From contig CAVUMM010000005.1 of assembly GCA_963742655.1 (NCBI GenBank), forward strand, positions 372,001 to 436,000: DNA of 64,000 bases, in the 5' to 3' direction. Below the pieces are notes generated by a model. That model ran no database searches. It was not told the DNA's origin and was given only the letters and a program-made list of their open reading frames with translations. Of the stretch, positions 1 through 8,003 are shown one piece after another. Each line of letters opens with the position of its first letter. Position 1 is the first letter of the stretch. The translations under genes and the position numbers were made by a program. Source of the DNA: JAICLK01 sp963742655 (GTDB taxonomy: Bacteria; Patescibacteriota; Saccharimonadia; Saccharimonadales; UBA4665).

Positions 1-1264
1 GGGAAGAGGGTACAGCTCCGCTGAGATCAAGAGATATTTTGTACATATCGTTAGCGCGCGGCCCGGCTTGCGTCCAGCCGCCCCACATATAAACATCGAA
101 GGTGGTTGTGTGCGGGCTGCCGGTTGGCCGGGCGAACATGTGAAATGTGGTGTAGTCGCGCGCGGACGGCGCGTTAGTCTGGGTGACGCTCGTCCAGACT
201 TCCGAACCGCGGGTGCTACAATCTAAGATATTCAGATCATTGACGCCGTTGCCGGAACTGTTGGCACCACCAAAATACAGGAACCAGGCTTTGGTGTTGG
301 TAGAATTGCATATCATGACGCTGGCGCCGAGATTTTTTACCTGAGGTGCGGTACCGGTCGGCGACAACAGGTGCCATCGTGAATAGGCGCCGTCTGCGGA
401 AAGTTCCCATAAGTCGTTGTAGCGGGTGGCGCCGTCGTAACCGCCGATAGTTATGTAGCGATTGTTCACCGAATCATATCCCATTACGGCGCCGCGCCTG
501 GAGGTGGGTAGGGCTTGCTCGCGCAGAGCACGGGATTGAGTGGTGACATCGGCAGAATTGGCGAGTGACGTGCCAACCGGTTTGGCTTCTTCGCTGACTG
601 CCGTGTTGTATGCCGGGGCTTTGCTGTAAACGTCGGTCTCTAGATATAACGGCGTGGTGATGGCGTCGGTGCTTACGACACTATTTTCGCCAATGGCCAC
701 GAGCGCATAGTCGTTCAGCGTGCCCGATAGCACGCCGCCGTACTGGCCGTTTGGTGACACGGAACCGGGATTTGAACCGCTCCATTCCGTTATCGGCGAA
801 TTTATATACGTGTTTATTGTATTGACTTCAAATGCGACCGTTTTGCTTGAACCGCTCGTATTTTTAATAGCCAAATCGATTGCCATCCTGTCAGTAGCGG
901 ACCCGGCGGTGAAAGCAAATGCGGAGCAAGTACAGGTAATACTGGCCGACGATGCGGTAACGAAGGGCGATTGCGTGCCGGTCTGTTGCACGGTACCGGA
1001 TGAATTAACACGATACGGCGTTATCGCAAATTGGATACTAACGTTGGTGGTAGTGATTTTAAACGTAGCTGCAATTGCTTGTGTGCCCCAAGAAGTGCTG
1101 GATGGAATGTTTTCGGCTGTGATGTAGCTTAAGGTGATTGTACTGCTTGCGTTTACGGTTTGGGAATTGGTGGCTGCTCCTGTCGATGGAAAGGCGCTGG
1201 GTGTGGCCAGGATTTTCGCCACGGATTCGGAATTGTAGTTCATCAGATAATATTTGGATGACAT
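1..1264 (-). CDS. Kelch-like surface protein, C-terminus beyond window edge
   Basis: An open minus-strand frame runs from the ATG at 1264 to the left edge without a stop, giving at least 421 codons; I checked every codon in this frame. The first roughly 210 residues are Thr/Ser/Asn-rich with no recognised domain and no signal peptide. From about residue 265 there are kelch-type blades: YITIGGYD then NDLWEL, FLYFGGAN then NDLNILD, and VYMWGG. Kelch repeats form beta-propellers that bind ligands. The ATG directly follows the TAG of the upstream gene, so translation is probably coupled. The upstream neighbours resemble phage tail fibre proteins, which suggests an adhesin or a tail-like appendage component. 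The function is not known. Confidence 0.75.
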   Translation of the reverse strand, partial: MSSKYYLMNYNSESVAKILATPSAFPSTGAATNSQTVNASSTITLSYITAENIPSSTSWGTQAIAATFKITTTNVSIQFAITPYRVNSSGTVQQTGTQSPFVTASSASITCTCSAFAFTAGSATDRMAIDLAIKNTSGSSKTVAFEVNTINTYINSPITEWSGSNPGSVSPNGQYGGVLSGTLNDYALVAIGENSVVSTDAITTPLYLETDVYSKAPAYNTAVSEEAKPVGTSLANSADVTTQSRALREQALPTSRRGAVMGYDSVNNRYITIGGYDGATRYNDLWELSADGAYSRWHLLSPTGTAPQVKNLGASVMICNSTNTKAWFLYFGGANSSGNGVNDLNILDCSTRGSEVWTSVTQTNAPSARDYTTFHMFARPTGSPHTTTFDVYMWGGWTQAGPRANDMYKISLDLSGAVPSS

Positions 1265-1630
1265 CTATGCTCCTCCTCTCGCCGGCGGTTGGGCGGGCGC
1301 AGGTTGCCACAGCCAGCCCTCGCCGGAATCTCTCATCGCCTCAGCCTGCAACTTTTCAAGGGTTTTATTGTCAGTCCGTTTGCCGCGTTTGATATGCCCG
1401 TGCAGCTTAGATTCATCATCACCTTGCGTCAGTTGCAATACTTCATCTAGTCCGTAAAAATCATTTCCCGATGCAATTCGGCGCAAAGGTACGTCGCTAT
1501 CCGGATCTGCAATATACAGCATTACCACCTGCACATCGTCGTCCGGGCAGTTCACCCAATCATCATAGCTCCGTCCGGTGGCAGAGTTGTTGCTATACCA
1601 AATCTTAAAACCAAGAACTATGTTTACCAT
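1265..1630 (-). CDS. Small hypothetical protein in tail-fibre-like cluster
   Basis: A 121-residue protein with an aromatic, acidic N-terminal half (FKIWYSNNSA, DDWVNCPDDD) and a basic, Gln/Pro/Ala-rich C-terminus. I recognise no family. It starts 6 bases after the stop of the tail-fibre-like gene and its TAG abuts the ATG of the kelch-like gene, so it sits inside one operon. An accessory or chaperone role for the flanking large repeat proteins is only a guess. No signal peptide or membrane segment is visible. Confidence 0.6.
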   Translation of the reverse strand: MVNIVLGFKIWYSNNSATGRSYDDWVNCPDDDVQVVMLYIADPDSDVPLRRIASGNDFYGLDEVLQLTQGDDESKLHGHIKRGKRTDNKTLEKLQAEAMRDSGEGWLWQPAPAQPPARGGA

Positions 1631-1636
1631 TACCGG

Positions 1637-2617
1637 CTAAAATCCTCTGATAAGCGATACGACATTCCACCTGCTGGTTGAGCCGTTGTAAACCAGGCCG
1701 ATGTAATCGGTTAAGCTGCCACCGCTGCTAAGTGTGAGGGCGTTTATGTCAGTTCCTAACGAATAACTTTTGCTGCTCCCGGTGGTAAGCGTAAGGGTGG
1801 CTGCCGAGCTCGGCTGCGTAACGCGAAGCAGCAGCTTTTGGCCGTCGACCGGTGAACCGGAGTCTGCGGCTAAGGTACGGTTTGTGGTGAGAGTGACTGT
1901 GGCCACGTCGCCGTTATCGCTGTTGATCGTGATGGTGGCGGCGTCAGTCAAGGCCATGACGCGCGGCGCGACAGAGACCGCAGCCCACGTGCCGGCGCCG
2001 GTGAGATAGTGGCTGGCGTCTTGTGTGCCGGAAGCGTTGATGGCCGCGATCGGCAGGCTGGTGCTCGCGGCGTTCGTGAGGTCAATCGCACTTGGCGTTC
2101 CGAGGTTCGGGGTAGTTAATATTGGGCTTGTGGCAAGTACTACGCTGCTGCCGGCAGTACCAGTGGTGGCGGTGATTGACGTGCCGTTAATCTTGAATGA
2201 GTTGCCGGTCCCTGCGGTGTCGTAGGTTTTGTGCGTCAGGGTGTCGGTCGTATCCTTGCCGGTAAGCGTGTCGGTAGCGGCCGGTAAAGTGAGGGTGCCG
2301 CTAGCGGTAGCGCTAGCCTTGAGCACCGTTGAGCCGCTGGACGAACCGCTAAAAGTGGCGCCGCCGGAACTAATTGTAGGTGTAGTGAGGCTGGGGCTGC
2401 TGGATAACACGACGCTGCTACCGGAAGTACCTGTGGTACCGTCCTTGAAGTTCGACAACAGCTTGCCATTCAGCCCGTTGGCATTAGTAGGGTCTGCCGG
2501 ATCGTTAAATAACGAAACTGCCAGGAAGTTTTCGAGAACATAGCCCCAAGTACCCGAATCACCGCCAGGGGTCGGAAATCGTATTTCGTCATTGGTGGGG
2601 TGCCAGTAGGCGGGCAT
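1637..2617 (-). CDS. Phage tail fibre-like repeat protein
   Basis: A 326-residue Ser/Thr/Gly-rich protein. Its repeats are of the kind seen in bacteriophage tail fibres and collar proteins: GSSVVLSSSPSLTTPT recurs as GSSVVLATSPILTTPN, followed by LPIAAINASGTQDASHYLTG. The N-terminus (MPAYWHPTNDEIRFPTPGGD) also resembles a structural baseplate or fibre attachment region. There is no signal peptide. It starts 6 bases after the small SRK-motif gene and is followed by two more co-oriented genes. No capsid, portal, terminase or sheath gene is visible in the window, so this is not evidence of a prophage. It may be a domesticated fibre or an adhesin. Confidence 0.65.
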   Translation of the reverse strand: MPAYWHPTNDEIRFPTPGGDSGTWGYVLENFLAVSLFNDPADPTNANGLNGKLLSNFKDGTTGTSGSSVVLSSSPSLTTPTISSGGATFSGSSSGSTVLKASATASGTLTLPAATDTLTGKDTTDTLTHKTYDTAGTGNSFKINGTSITATTGTAGSSVVLATSPILTTPNLGTPSAIDLTNAASTSLPIAAINASGTQDASHYLTGAGTWAAVSVAPRVMALTDAATITINSDNGDVATVTLTTNRTLAADSGSPVDGQKLLLRVTQPSSAATLTLTTGSSKSYSLGTDINALTLSSGGSLTDYIGLVYNGSTSRWNVVSLIRGF

Positions 2618-2623
2618 ATGCTG

Positions 2624-2875
2624 CTATGGACCTCCCTTTTGCTCCTGGGCGGCCATTTTTTTATTGTGCGAATGCACGCCGCCGAAATCATTCATGCCGA
2701 AGCCTTTGCCATCGGCGGTCGAACGCCTATTGGCGCCGCTCTTTTCAAGCGCAGGCAATATTCCGGCAACACCAAGAAAAGCCACCCCAATCATGCTCAA
2801 AAATTGTTTTCGGGAGATCTTACGGTTTTTTAACCCGGAATCTACGTTATAGTCACTGGACAAAGCATACCCCAA
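2624..2875 (-). CDS. Small SRKxFL-motif protein, candidate Tat substrate
   Basis: An 83-residue protein, probably starting at TTG 2875 behind an AAGGA. It carries ISRKQFLSM followed by a hydrophobic stretch (VAFLGVAGILPAL), then a Gly-rich tail with GFGMNDFGG. Twin-arginine signals have the consensus SRRxFLK, and an RK pair is a known tolerated variant, so this may be a Tat-targeted or Tat-inserted protein. A second protein with the same plan (SRKDFLKH, hydrophobic stretch, FGG end) lies at 7799-7993, directly downstream of tatA-tatC. The start codon is uncertain; without the TTG start the motif would be lost. Confidence 0.6.
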   Translation of the reverse strand: MGYALSSDYNVDSGLKNRKISRKQFLSMIGVAFLGVAGILPALEKSGANRRSTADGKGFGMNDFGGVHSHNKKMAAQEQKGGP

Positions 2876-3006
2876 TAGTCCTTATGATTAGTTTAATGTT
2901 ACATCGTTATAAGGGGCGGGTCAATGACACATACCCTAAGTTGATTGTGTATAAAACAACCATATCAAACACGAAATTTTTGGCCGTTGAATACTTGCTT
3001 CAAAAC

Positions 3007-3036
3007 CCATCATTCCAGCCTTCGCTGGAATGATGG
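3007..3036. repeat. Perfect palindrome of CATTCCAGC type
   Basis: Two 13-base arms (3007-3019 and 3024-3036) are perfect reverse complements around a 4-base CTTC loop. The core CATTCCAGC/GCTGGAATG is the same as in the larger inverted repeat at 8004-8081, so this is a dispersed repeat family in this genome. It lies 11 bases beyond the stop of the WxL-like gene and could act as its transcription terminator, but the following T-tract is weak. Confidence 0.8.
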
Positions 3037-3046
3037 AGCGCCAAGT

Positions 3047-3706
3047 TTAGTTGATCGTTGCGGTATAGGTGACTTGATCATTGTAGGTGTCGTGGGGTAC
3101 TGATAAATCGGCGCAGATGCCGTACCAGACGCTGGTGTTTACCGTGGGGTTGGCGGCGGAGGTGCTGGTTGCGATTTCATCAGAGCTGGATGTATTCGGA
3201 GCCGCAAATTTATTGTTGCTAATGCTGCCCGGCGCCACGTTGGATTGCGAAGTCGACCCGGTGCCGAAGTTGGTGCCCAAAGCGCCGCCACTGTCATCGA
3301 TACGGTATCCCCAGGTATTTGCAGTCAGGGCGGCGGCAGTCGTTCTGGTGGCGCTGACGGACGGGATATTGGTGCTAGTATTGTTGCCCACAATGTTGTT
3401 ATTTGAATCACTATCGTTCAGTACGAGCGTATAGCCCGTCGTGGAATCGGTGAGTACACCGACCGTGTCGCTGGCAATCGTGCATTTCGCACTTGCAGTC
3501 GGCGTAACATCAATGTTTACCGTGCCGCTCGACGATTCCGTGATCGAGCACTGGCTGAACGAGCAACCGTTGAAAGCACCTTCGCCGTACGCGTCGTCAG
3601 AGGCGTTAACGTAAGAATTGGTCAGCGCGAATAAAAACACCACTAGAGTGCCTACCGTAACTATCCGGAATATTCGGACTAATTTTTGGACCACCGCTAT
3701 GTTCAT
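3047..3706 (-). CDS. WxL-like surface protein (paralogue 2)
   Basis: A 219-residue secreted protein with an N-terminal signal segment (about residues 10-35, cleavage near VNASDD). The Thr/Ser-rich beta domain carries NTWGYRID and, at the C-terminus, TSVWYGIC followed by DQVTYTAT. The paralogue at 5531-6148 has the same layout (SNHWGYHVD, TSVWYSIA, NNVTYTAT). Conserved Trp motifs in a C-terminal beta domain recall the Firmicutes WxL domain, which binds peptidoglycan non-covalently, and the neighbouring DUF916-type gene supports this. Four cysteines are present, unlike in the paralogue. The start overlaps the previous gene by four bases (ATGA), so the four genes form one operon. The WxL assignment is by context and motif, not by search. 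Confidence 0.75.
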   Translation of the reverse strand: MNIAVVQKLVRIFRIVTVGTLVVFLFALTNSYVNASDDAYGEGAFNGCSFSQCSITESSSGTVNIDVTPTASAKCTIASDTVGVLTDSTTGYTLVLNDSDSNNNIVGNNTSTNIPSVSATRTTAAALTANTWGYRIDDSGGALGTNFGTGSTSQSNVAPGSISNNKFAAPNTSSSDEIATSTSAANPTVNTSVWYGICADLSVPHDTYNDQVTYTATIN

Positions 3707-4599
3707 CTACGTAGAAGTTTGGCACTCACGAGCCTCACGGTCAATCTACTGACAATAACAAGGCCGATAATACCTATCGTCAAAACTATGATTACCGTGC
3801 GGTTCGTCCAAAAATGATTCAATAAAGGGCTTTTTGCTAATCTGGTAATCTCGAGATGCAGGGCGGTCGTGTGAACACCGTCTTTCGCAATTACAACAAT
3901 GGCATTTACCCCCTTGTACAATGGCACCAACACGCCGAACGTTCCATCTTTGTTCGTGTTGAGTTTCGCAATTTCATTCCCGTTGTTATAAACGGTGATT
4001 TTTGAAGGTTTGTTAGTTGACCCCCGCAGAAATACCGAATCCTGCTTCTTCGTGTCATGCGGCGGCGCATCCACTGTTAGTTTTAGCGGGCCGGATGTTG
4101 CGGATTGTGTGGGTATAGAAGATTGGGTCTTGTTCGGGGAAGTTGATTGGCCTGATGTCGCCTTAGAAGTTCCGGCGATAGACGTTCCGTAATTGCTCGA
4201 ACTTGGTGTTGATCCGTTTGACGAGCTATTGGGAGCGCTCGGGCTTGAATTGCCGTTCAGGGTGACTGTGACTGTCGATGAATTTGCTGTCGCCCCGCAC
4301 TTATTATTCGCGCGTGCAACAATTTGATTCTTATGTTTGACGAGGTTAATCGACACGCCAAACTTGCCCGATGAATCACTTGTGGTCGTAGCCACAAGGC
4401 TGCCGTTATCATATATATCAATTTCGTACAGATGGTCGGACGATGTGCCGCTTACCGTAACAGTCTGGCTTTTTGTGGTGGAATTATTCCTGGGGCTGGT
4501 TATTGTAGGCGCGGAAGGCGCAGCCTGGCAGATGGCGACATTGACGGTAGTTGACGCCACAAACATGGTCGCCCAGGCCAGCAGCGTCGCTAGAAACAT
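3703..4599 (-). CDS. Secreted Ig-like repeat protein with C-terminal membrane anchor
   Basis: A 298-residue protein with an N-terminal signal segment, then an Ig-like domain beginning PTITSPRNNSTT and containing YDNGSLVATTTSD and GKFGVSINL. After a Ser-rich linker (about residues 115-170) a second, similar domain follows (VYNNGNEIAKL, GTFGVLVPLYKG). One membrane segment near residues 265-285 (VIIVLTIGIIGLVIVSRL) and a basic end suggest it is anchored with the Ig domains outside. An AAAGG ribosome binding site precedes the ATG. It sits between the WxL-interacting-protein homologue and a WxL-like protein, so it is probably a structural part of the same surface complex. Confidence 0.7.
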   Translation of the reverse strand: MFLATLLAWATMFVASTTVNVAICQAAPSAPTITSPRNNSTTKSQTVTVSGTSSDHLYEIDIYDNGSLVATTTSDSSGKFGVSINLVKHKNQIVARANNKCGATANSSTVTVTLNGNSSPSAPNSSSNGSTPSSSNYGTSIAGTSKATSGQSTSPNKTQSSIPTQSATSGPLKLTVDAPPHDTKKQDSVFLRGSTNKPSKITVYNNGNEIAKLNTNKDGTFGVLVPLYKGVNAIVVIAKDGVHTTALHLEITRLAKSPLLNHFWTNRTVIIVLTIGIIGLVIVSRLTVRLVSAKLLRR

Positions 4600-4613
4600 A
4601 TACTACCTTTTTG

Positions 4614-5516
4614 TTACTTTCGTTTTCGAATCAACCTCGGGAGTACCAGCATCAGCACTATGAACACCACCAGCGCGCCAAGCACGATGAGCACCCAAGG
4701 ATGCATGACGACAACGGTTTGATCCGGCACCGACTTAGTCTGTCCAAAGACCGTGGCGTTGCGCGAAACATGGTAGATGCCGAACGCGGGCGTAGTCCAT
4801 TGCGCAGTAATTCGTCTGACTGTTTGCGGCAATACATAGCGCTGATATTTGCCGTTGAAGGCTTGTTTACCGTAAATATTCTTGACAGTAATATTCGCGT
4901 CGGTTACGAAATGGACGCCGCCAGTATTTTTCACATCTATGGAAATCGGTAATTTGCTGGATGTAGTGAAACCAGGCAGTGAAACACTAGCCACGCCTCC
5001 GCTTTTCTGCACGTTGCCTTTAACGGTAATATATAGGATATTACCGACGCGATTACTTGACTGTACGCCTTTGCCCTTAGTGGTCGGTTGCGTGGCGGCA
5101 AACACCACCGCATAGTATCCGCCCGGCTGCGTACCTTTCGGCACGTTGACCGTATATTGCACGGGCACTGTCTGGCCGGGGTTTACTACGGCTTTCGTAG
5201 TACTTAGTTTAATCCACTTCGAGGCGTCGGTTGTGCCGGGCAGCTGTGAAAATCGCGGGTCGTAATCGACGCCATTAACGTGGAAAGGACTTGTAGATAT
5301 ATTAACCGTATATGAAGACTTGCCATTGTTTAGGACGCTCATGCTGTTAGCCGATGAGCCTCCGGGATCAACTGAAATTGCAGTATTTGCAGGGGAGAGC
5401 GTAATCGATTTCTCCTGTGCTGCCGCGGCACCCGCTGGAATGCTCAAGGCGGCCAGGGGAATCAGTATGGCCAGCAGACGAATCGATGAACTGATCCGCG
5501 AAATAAAACTTCGCAT
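4614..5516 (-). CDS. WxL-interacting protein homologue (DUF916/DUF3324-like)
   Basis: A 300-residue protein with a signal peptide (cleavage near GAAAAQ), a first beta domain (SITLSPANTAISVDPGGS, then PGQTVPVQYTVNVPKGT and PGGYYAVVF) and a second beta domain with DVKNTGGVHFVTDANI. The C-terminus has one membrane helix (PWVLIVLGALVVFIVLMLVL) and a basic RLIRKRK tail. This is the architecture of Firmicutes WxL-interacting proteins, which have a peptidoglycan-binding DUF916 domain, a host-binding DUF3324 domain and a terminal membrane anchor. It is flanked by WxL-like proteins. A TATAAT ends 6 bases before its ATG inside the intergenic gap, so it may have its own leaderless promoter. Confidence 0.75.
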   Translation of the reverse strand: MRSFISRISSSIRLLAILIPLAALSIPAGAAAAQEKSITLSPANTAISVDPGGSSANSMSVLNNGKSSYTVNISTSPFHVNGVDYDPRFSQLPGTTDASKWIKLSTTKAVVNPGQTVPVQYTVNVPKGTQPGGYYAVVFAATQPTTKGKGVQSSNRVGNILYITVKGNVQKSGGVASVSLPGFTTSSKLPISIDVKNTGGVHFVTDANITVKNIYGKQAFNGKYQRYVLPQTVRRITAQWTTPAFGIYHVSRNATVFGQTKSVPDQTVVVMHPWVLIVLGALVVFIVLMLVLPRLIRKRK

Positions 5517-5522
5517 TGGCCA

Positions 5523-5528
5523 ATTATA
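5523..5528 (-). promoter_or_regulatory. -10 element, leaderless start of WxL-interacting protein gene
   Basis: A TATAAT on the minus strand lies 6 bases upstream of the ATG at 5516. With a transcription start about 7 bases downstream, the mRNA would begin at or next to the start codon. This would be an internal promoter in the surface operon. Confidence 0.6.
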
Positions 5529-5530
5529 CC

Positions 5531-6148
5531 CTAAAGTCCGGTTGCTGTGTATGTTACGTTGTTGGTGTATGTCGTAGACGCTTCCTGCGAAGTATTTACG
5601 GCAATACTATACCATACTGAAGTAGTGTCGTTGGTTGCGGTTCCGGTCGTGTAGTGCTTAATCGTATCCGCAGTACTTGGCTGCACTTTTGCGTACTTAA
5701 CTGATCCGATTGCAGCGCTGTTTAGAACGCCGCCACCTGTACCCATATCGCCAAGGCTGTCAACATGATAGCCCCAGTGATTTGAAGTTAAAGCGGCCGA
5801 GCTTGTGCCTTCTACGCCCGCTGATGCAGCTATAGTATGGGTTCCGTCGCTTAACGTAGTATTAGCAGGTACGGTTTCGGCAAGCGTCAAATCGTAACCA
5901 TTCGTATCATTCGTACTAACCGTAACAGTATCACTTGCTGTAGTCTGTACACCGGCACCAGTAGGTGTTGCAGTTAACTGTACGGTGCTACCGCTACTTT
6001 CGCTGATAACCGAATTAATGGTCGAATTAACGGCCGTGGTATCTGCACTCGCTAACAACGGTGCGCCGAGCACCAATGCAAAACCGGTTGTTGCTACGGC
6101 ATACGCTGTGGCTTTCAGCCTATTCTTTGGCATTCTAAGAATTTTCAT
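5531..6148 (-). CDS. WxL-like surface protein (paralogue 1)
   Basis: A 205-residue secreted protein. The signal peptide covers about residues 1-35 (basic start, hydrophobic AVATTGFALVLGAPLLA, cleavage near ASADTT). The mature part is Thr/Ser-rich beta-type sequence, with SNHWGYHVD near residue 125 and SVWYSIAVN then NNVTYTAT at the C-terminus. It has no cysteines and no membrane anchor. The gene is the first of the surface operon and has an AGGA ribosome binding site upstream of ATG 6148. It may be an abundant surface or fibre-type subunit bound by the DUF916-like partner 14 bases downstream. The exact family is inferred from the shared Trp motifs. Confidence 0.75.
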   Translation of the reverse strand: MKILRMPKNRLKATAYAVATTGFALVLGAPLLASADTTAVNSTINSVISESSGSTVQLTATPTGAGVQTTASDTVTVSTNDTNGYDLTLAETVPANTTLSDGTHTIAASAGVEGTSSAALTSNHWGYHVDSLGDMGTGGGVLNSAAIGSVKYAKVQPSTADTIKHYTTGTATNDTTSVWYSIAVNTSQEASTTYTNNVTYTATGL

Positions 6149-6409
6149 TACTATTTTTCCTATTTATTTTTGTGTTTATAGAAGTAACTAAAGTTAAGCA
6201 TAAGTTCAGCAAAGTGGCAAATATACAACATCCGGTGTAGCCAGTAATTGTGGAAGACTTGTGGATAAGTAGTGGCTTACTGCTTTGAGCCATCTGGTGA
6301 TTGAAAAGTCAGCATCTGGATTCTTACCGAAGATGCCTTGCCTTATAACTTGACAAGCTTTATAGTAGACTTGCACATTAAACATAAACATTGAGGGGAA
6401 AACAAAACA

Positions 6410-6595
6410 ATGTTTGGAAAAGTAGAAGAGCTCGTCGTAGTTCTTGTAATTATCCTGGTGCTGTTTGGCGCCAAGAAATTGCCGGAATTGAGCCGGGGGA
6501 TTTCCGAAAGTATTCGTGAAGTCCGCAAAGGTTTTCGAGACGACGTGAGCCATTCACCAAGTAGCGAAGCCCGCAACGATCAGCCAAAGGCTTAG
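6410..6595 (+). CDS. tatA: Sec-independent translocase TatA/E
   Basis: A 61-residue protein with the complete TatA plan: a short N-terminus, a membrane helix (LVVVLVIILVLFGAKKLPEL), the FGxxKLPEL hinge, then an amphipathic helix (GISESIREVRKGF) and a polar tail. TatA oligomers form the conduit for folded proteins carrying twin-arginine signals. The start is set by GAGGGG 11 bases upstream. The stop is followed 9 bases later by the GTG of tatC, so the two form a tatAC operon. This is a minimal two-component system; no separate tatB is visible nearby. Confidence 0.95.
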   Translation: MFGKVEELVVVLVIILVLFGAKKLPELSRGISESIREVRKGFRDDVSHSPSSEARNDQPKA

Positions 6596-6604
6596 GAGCT
6601 GTCC

Positions 6605-7714
6605 GTGGCACGGGCAGCGGCACAAAAAGAGCTGACTGCCATCGAGCACCTGCAGGAACTCCTGTTCAGACTGCTTGGTTCGGTGGTTATCATTTTTATC
6701 GGCGGCGCAGTCGCCTATGTTTTTCGTTTGCCAATTATCAGGTTCTTGCAGCGGCCGTTGCACGAGCAGCTGTATTACAACACGCCGATGGGCAGCTTCC
6801 AGTTCGTGATGCAGATCTGCCTGCTGGTCGGCATCATCGCGGCGCTGCCGATTCTGATTTATAACTTGCTACGGTTTATCGAACCGGCGTTCGAGAAAAC
6901 ATTTAGCCGCAAATTTGTTTTGATTATTCTTGGGTCGTCGCTGCTATTGGCGGCCGCCGGTATACTTTTCGCGTATTTTCTGACGCTGCCGTTCGCGCTG
7001 AAATTCTTTAATTCCGTCGGGACGAGCATGCTGCATCCGCTTATCACGGCCAATAATTATTTCGGATTTATTTTGGGTTATTTGGCGACGTTCGCCATCG
7101 TGTTTCAGTTGCCGTTACTCTTGCTGTTTATCAATCATGTCAAACCGTTCGGGCCGGGTGGTCTGACGAAATGGCGCAAGCACGTATACATAGGAGCTTT
7201 CGCGATATCGCTTATCATGCCGTCTTCGCCCGACCCGCTGAGCCAGGTGAGCCTGGCGATTCCAATCATCGCTTTGTACGAATTGTCGGTGCTGCTGATC
7301 TGGAAAGTCAATAAAAAGAAGCGGCGTCAATCCAAGGCGGTTACGCGCGCTCAGATTCATGCGATACAGAACAAAACGCGCGCAGAGTTGCGGCCGATTC
7401 CAGCATCGATGCAACAGCAAACCGGAATTTCCAAGCTATCTGAATCTTATTCACGGCAGACACAGGAGTTAAATCTCCCTATCAACTTTGATGACGTATT
7501 AGACGAAGTCGCCGATGATTCGTCGGTTGTGCAGCCTCAGCCATCGACGGGGCAACCCATTATCGACATGGTGAACCACCCGCCGAAACCTGCTCACCGG
7601 ACTGTTTCGCGGCCGCGCGTGAAACGCAGGGATTACCAGCGGCTGCTGCCGCGAAGGTCTTATGATGCCAATCAACCGGTCGGGCAGCCTCAAGTCATCA
7701 GCGACTTCATCTAA
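6605..7714 (+). CDS. tatC: Sec-independent translocase TatC with long C-terminal extension
   Basis: A 369-residue protein starting at GTG 6605. The first about 240 residues match TatC: six membrane helices, the N-terminal EHLQEL motif that binds the twin-arginine signal, and FIEPAFEK before the third helix. In the usual HLxELRxR motif the first Arg is Leu here (ELLFR), while the Glu and second Arg remain. The last about 120 residues are a polar, Pro/Gln/Arg-rich tail absent from typical 250-residue TatC proteins. It is probably cytoplasmic, and its role is unknown. The gene follows tatA and precedes a small SRKxFLK protein. Confidence 0.93.
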   Translation: MARAAAQKELTAIEHLQELLFRLLGSVVIIFIGGAVAYVFRLPIIRFLQRPLHEQLYYNTPMGSFQFVMQICLLVGIIAALPILIYNLLRFIEPAFEKTFSRKFVLIILGSSLLLAAAGILFAYFLTLPFALKFFNSVGTSMLHPLITANNYFGFILGYLATFAIVFQLPLLLLFINHVKPFGPGGLTKWRKHVYIGAFAISLIMPSSPDPLSQVSLAIPIIALYELSVLLIWKVNKKKRRQSKAVTRAQIHAIQNKTRAELRPIPASMQQQTGISKLSESYSRQTQELNLPINFDDVLDEVADDSSVVQPQPSTGQPIIDMVNHPPKPAHRTVSRPRVKRRDYQRLLPRRSYDANQPVGQPQVISDFI

Positions 7715-7798
7715 TCAAGCACTACGAGTTTGCACATAGTTTTTGTTTGCAGTACAATTCATTGTTAGGTACGCCAAAACAAAAACAACAATCAAACC

Positions 7799-7993
7799 AT
7801 GGCAATCAAACAGCTTGTTGACGAGGCGTTACATACGCCGATGAGCCGGAAAGACTTTTTGAAGCACACCGGTACTTTGCTGTTGGTCGTAGTCGGCTTC
7901 AGCTCGATAGTGCATTCGTTGAACAGGGTCAGCGACGCGCACCATTCGGGCGAATCACTGGACAGGTTCGGCCCCTCTTCGTTCGGCGGCTAA
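7799..7993 (+). CDS. Small SRKDFLK-motif protein, candidate Tat substrate
   Basis: A 64-residue protein with MSRKDFLKH at residues 15-23, followed by a hydrophobic stretch (GTLLLVVVGFSSIVHSL) and a short polar tail ending FGPSSFGG. SRKxFLK is one residue from the twin-arginine consensus SRRxFLK. The gene lies 84 bases after tatC. The protein at 2624-2875 has the same plan, so they appear to be members of one small family. The mature part is only about 25 residues, so it may be a membrane-inserted peptide rather than a secreted enzyme, or a Tat accessory. The function is unknown. Confidence 0.7.
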   Translation: MAIKQLVDEALHTPMSRKDFLKHTGTLLLVVVGFSSIVHSLNRVSDAHHSGESLDRFGPSSFGG

Positions 7994-8003
7994 AACTCAT
8001 GAC

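Noticed and set aside
750..800. tRNA T-arm-like GGATTTGAACCGCTCC
   Set aside because: It lies inside the kelch-like reading frame and no cloverleaf can be formed around it.
1..2875. Prophage
   Set aside because: Only fibre-like and propeller proteins are seen; no terminase, portal, capsid, tail tube or integrase is present.
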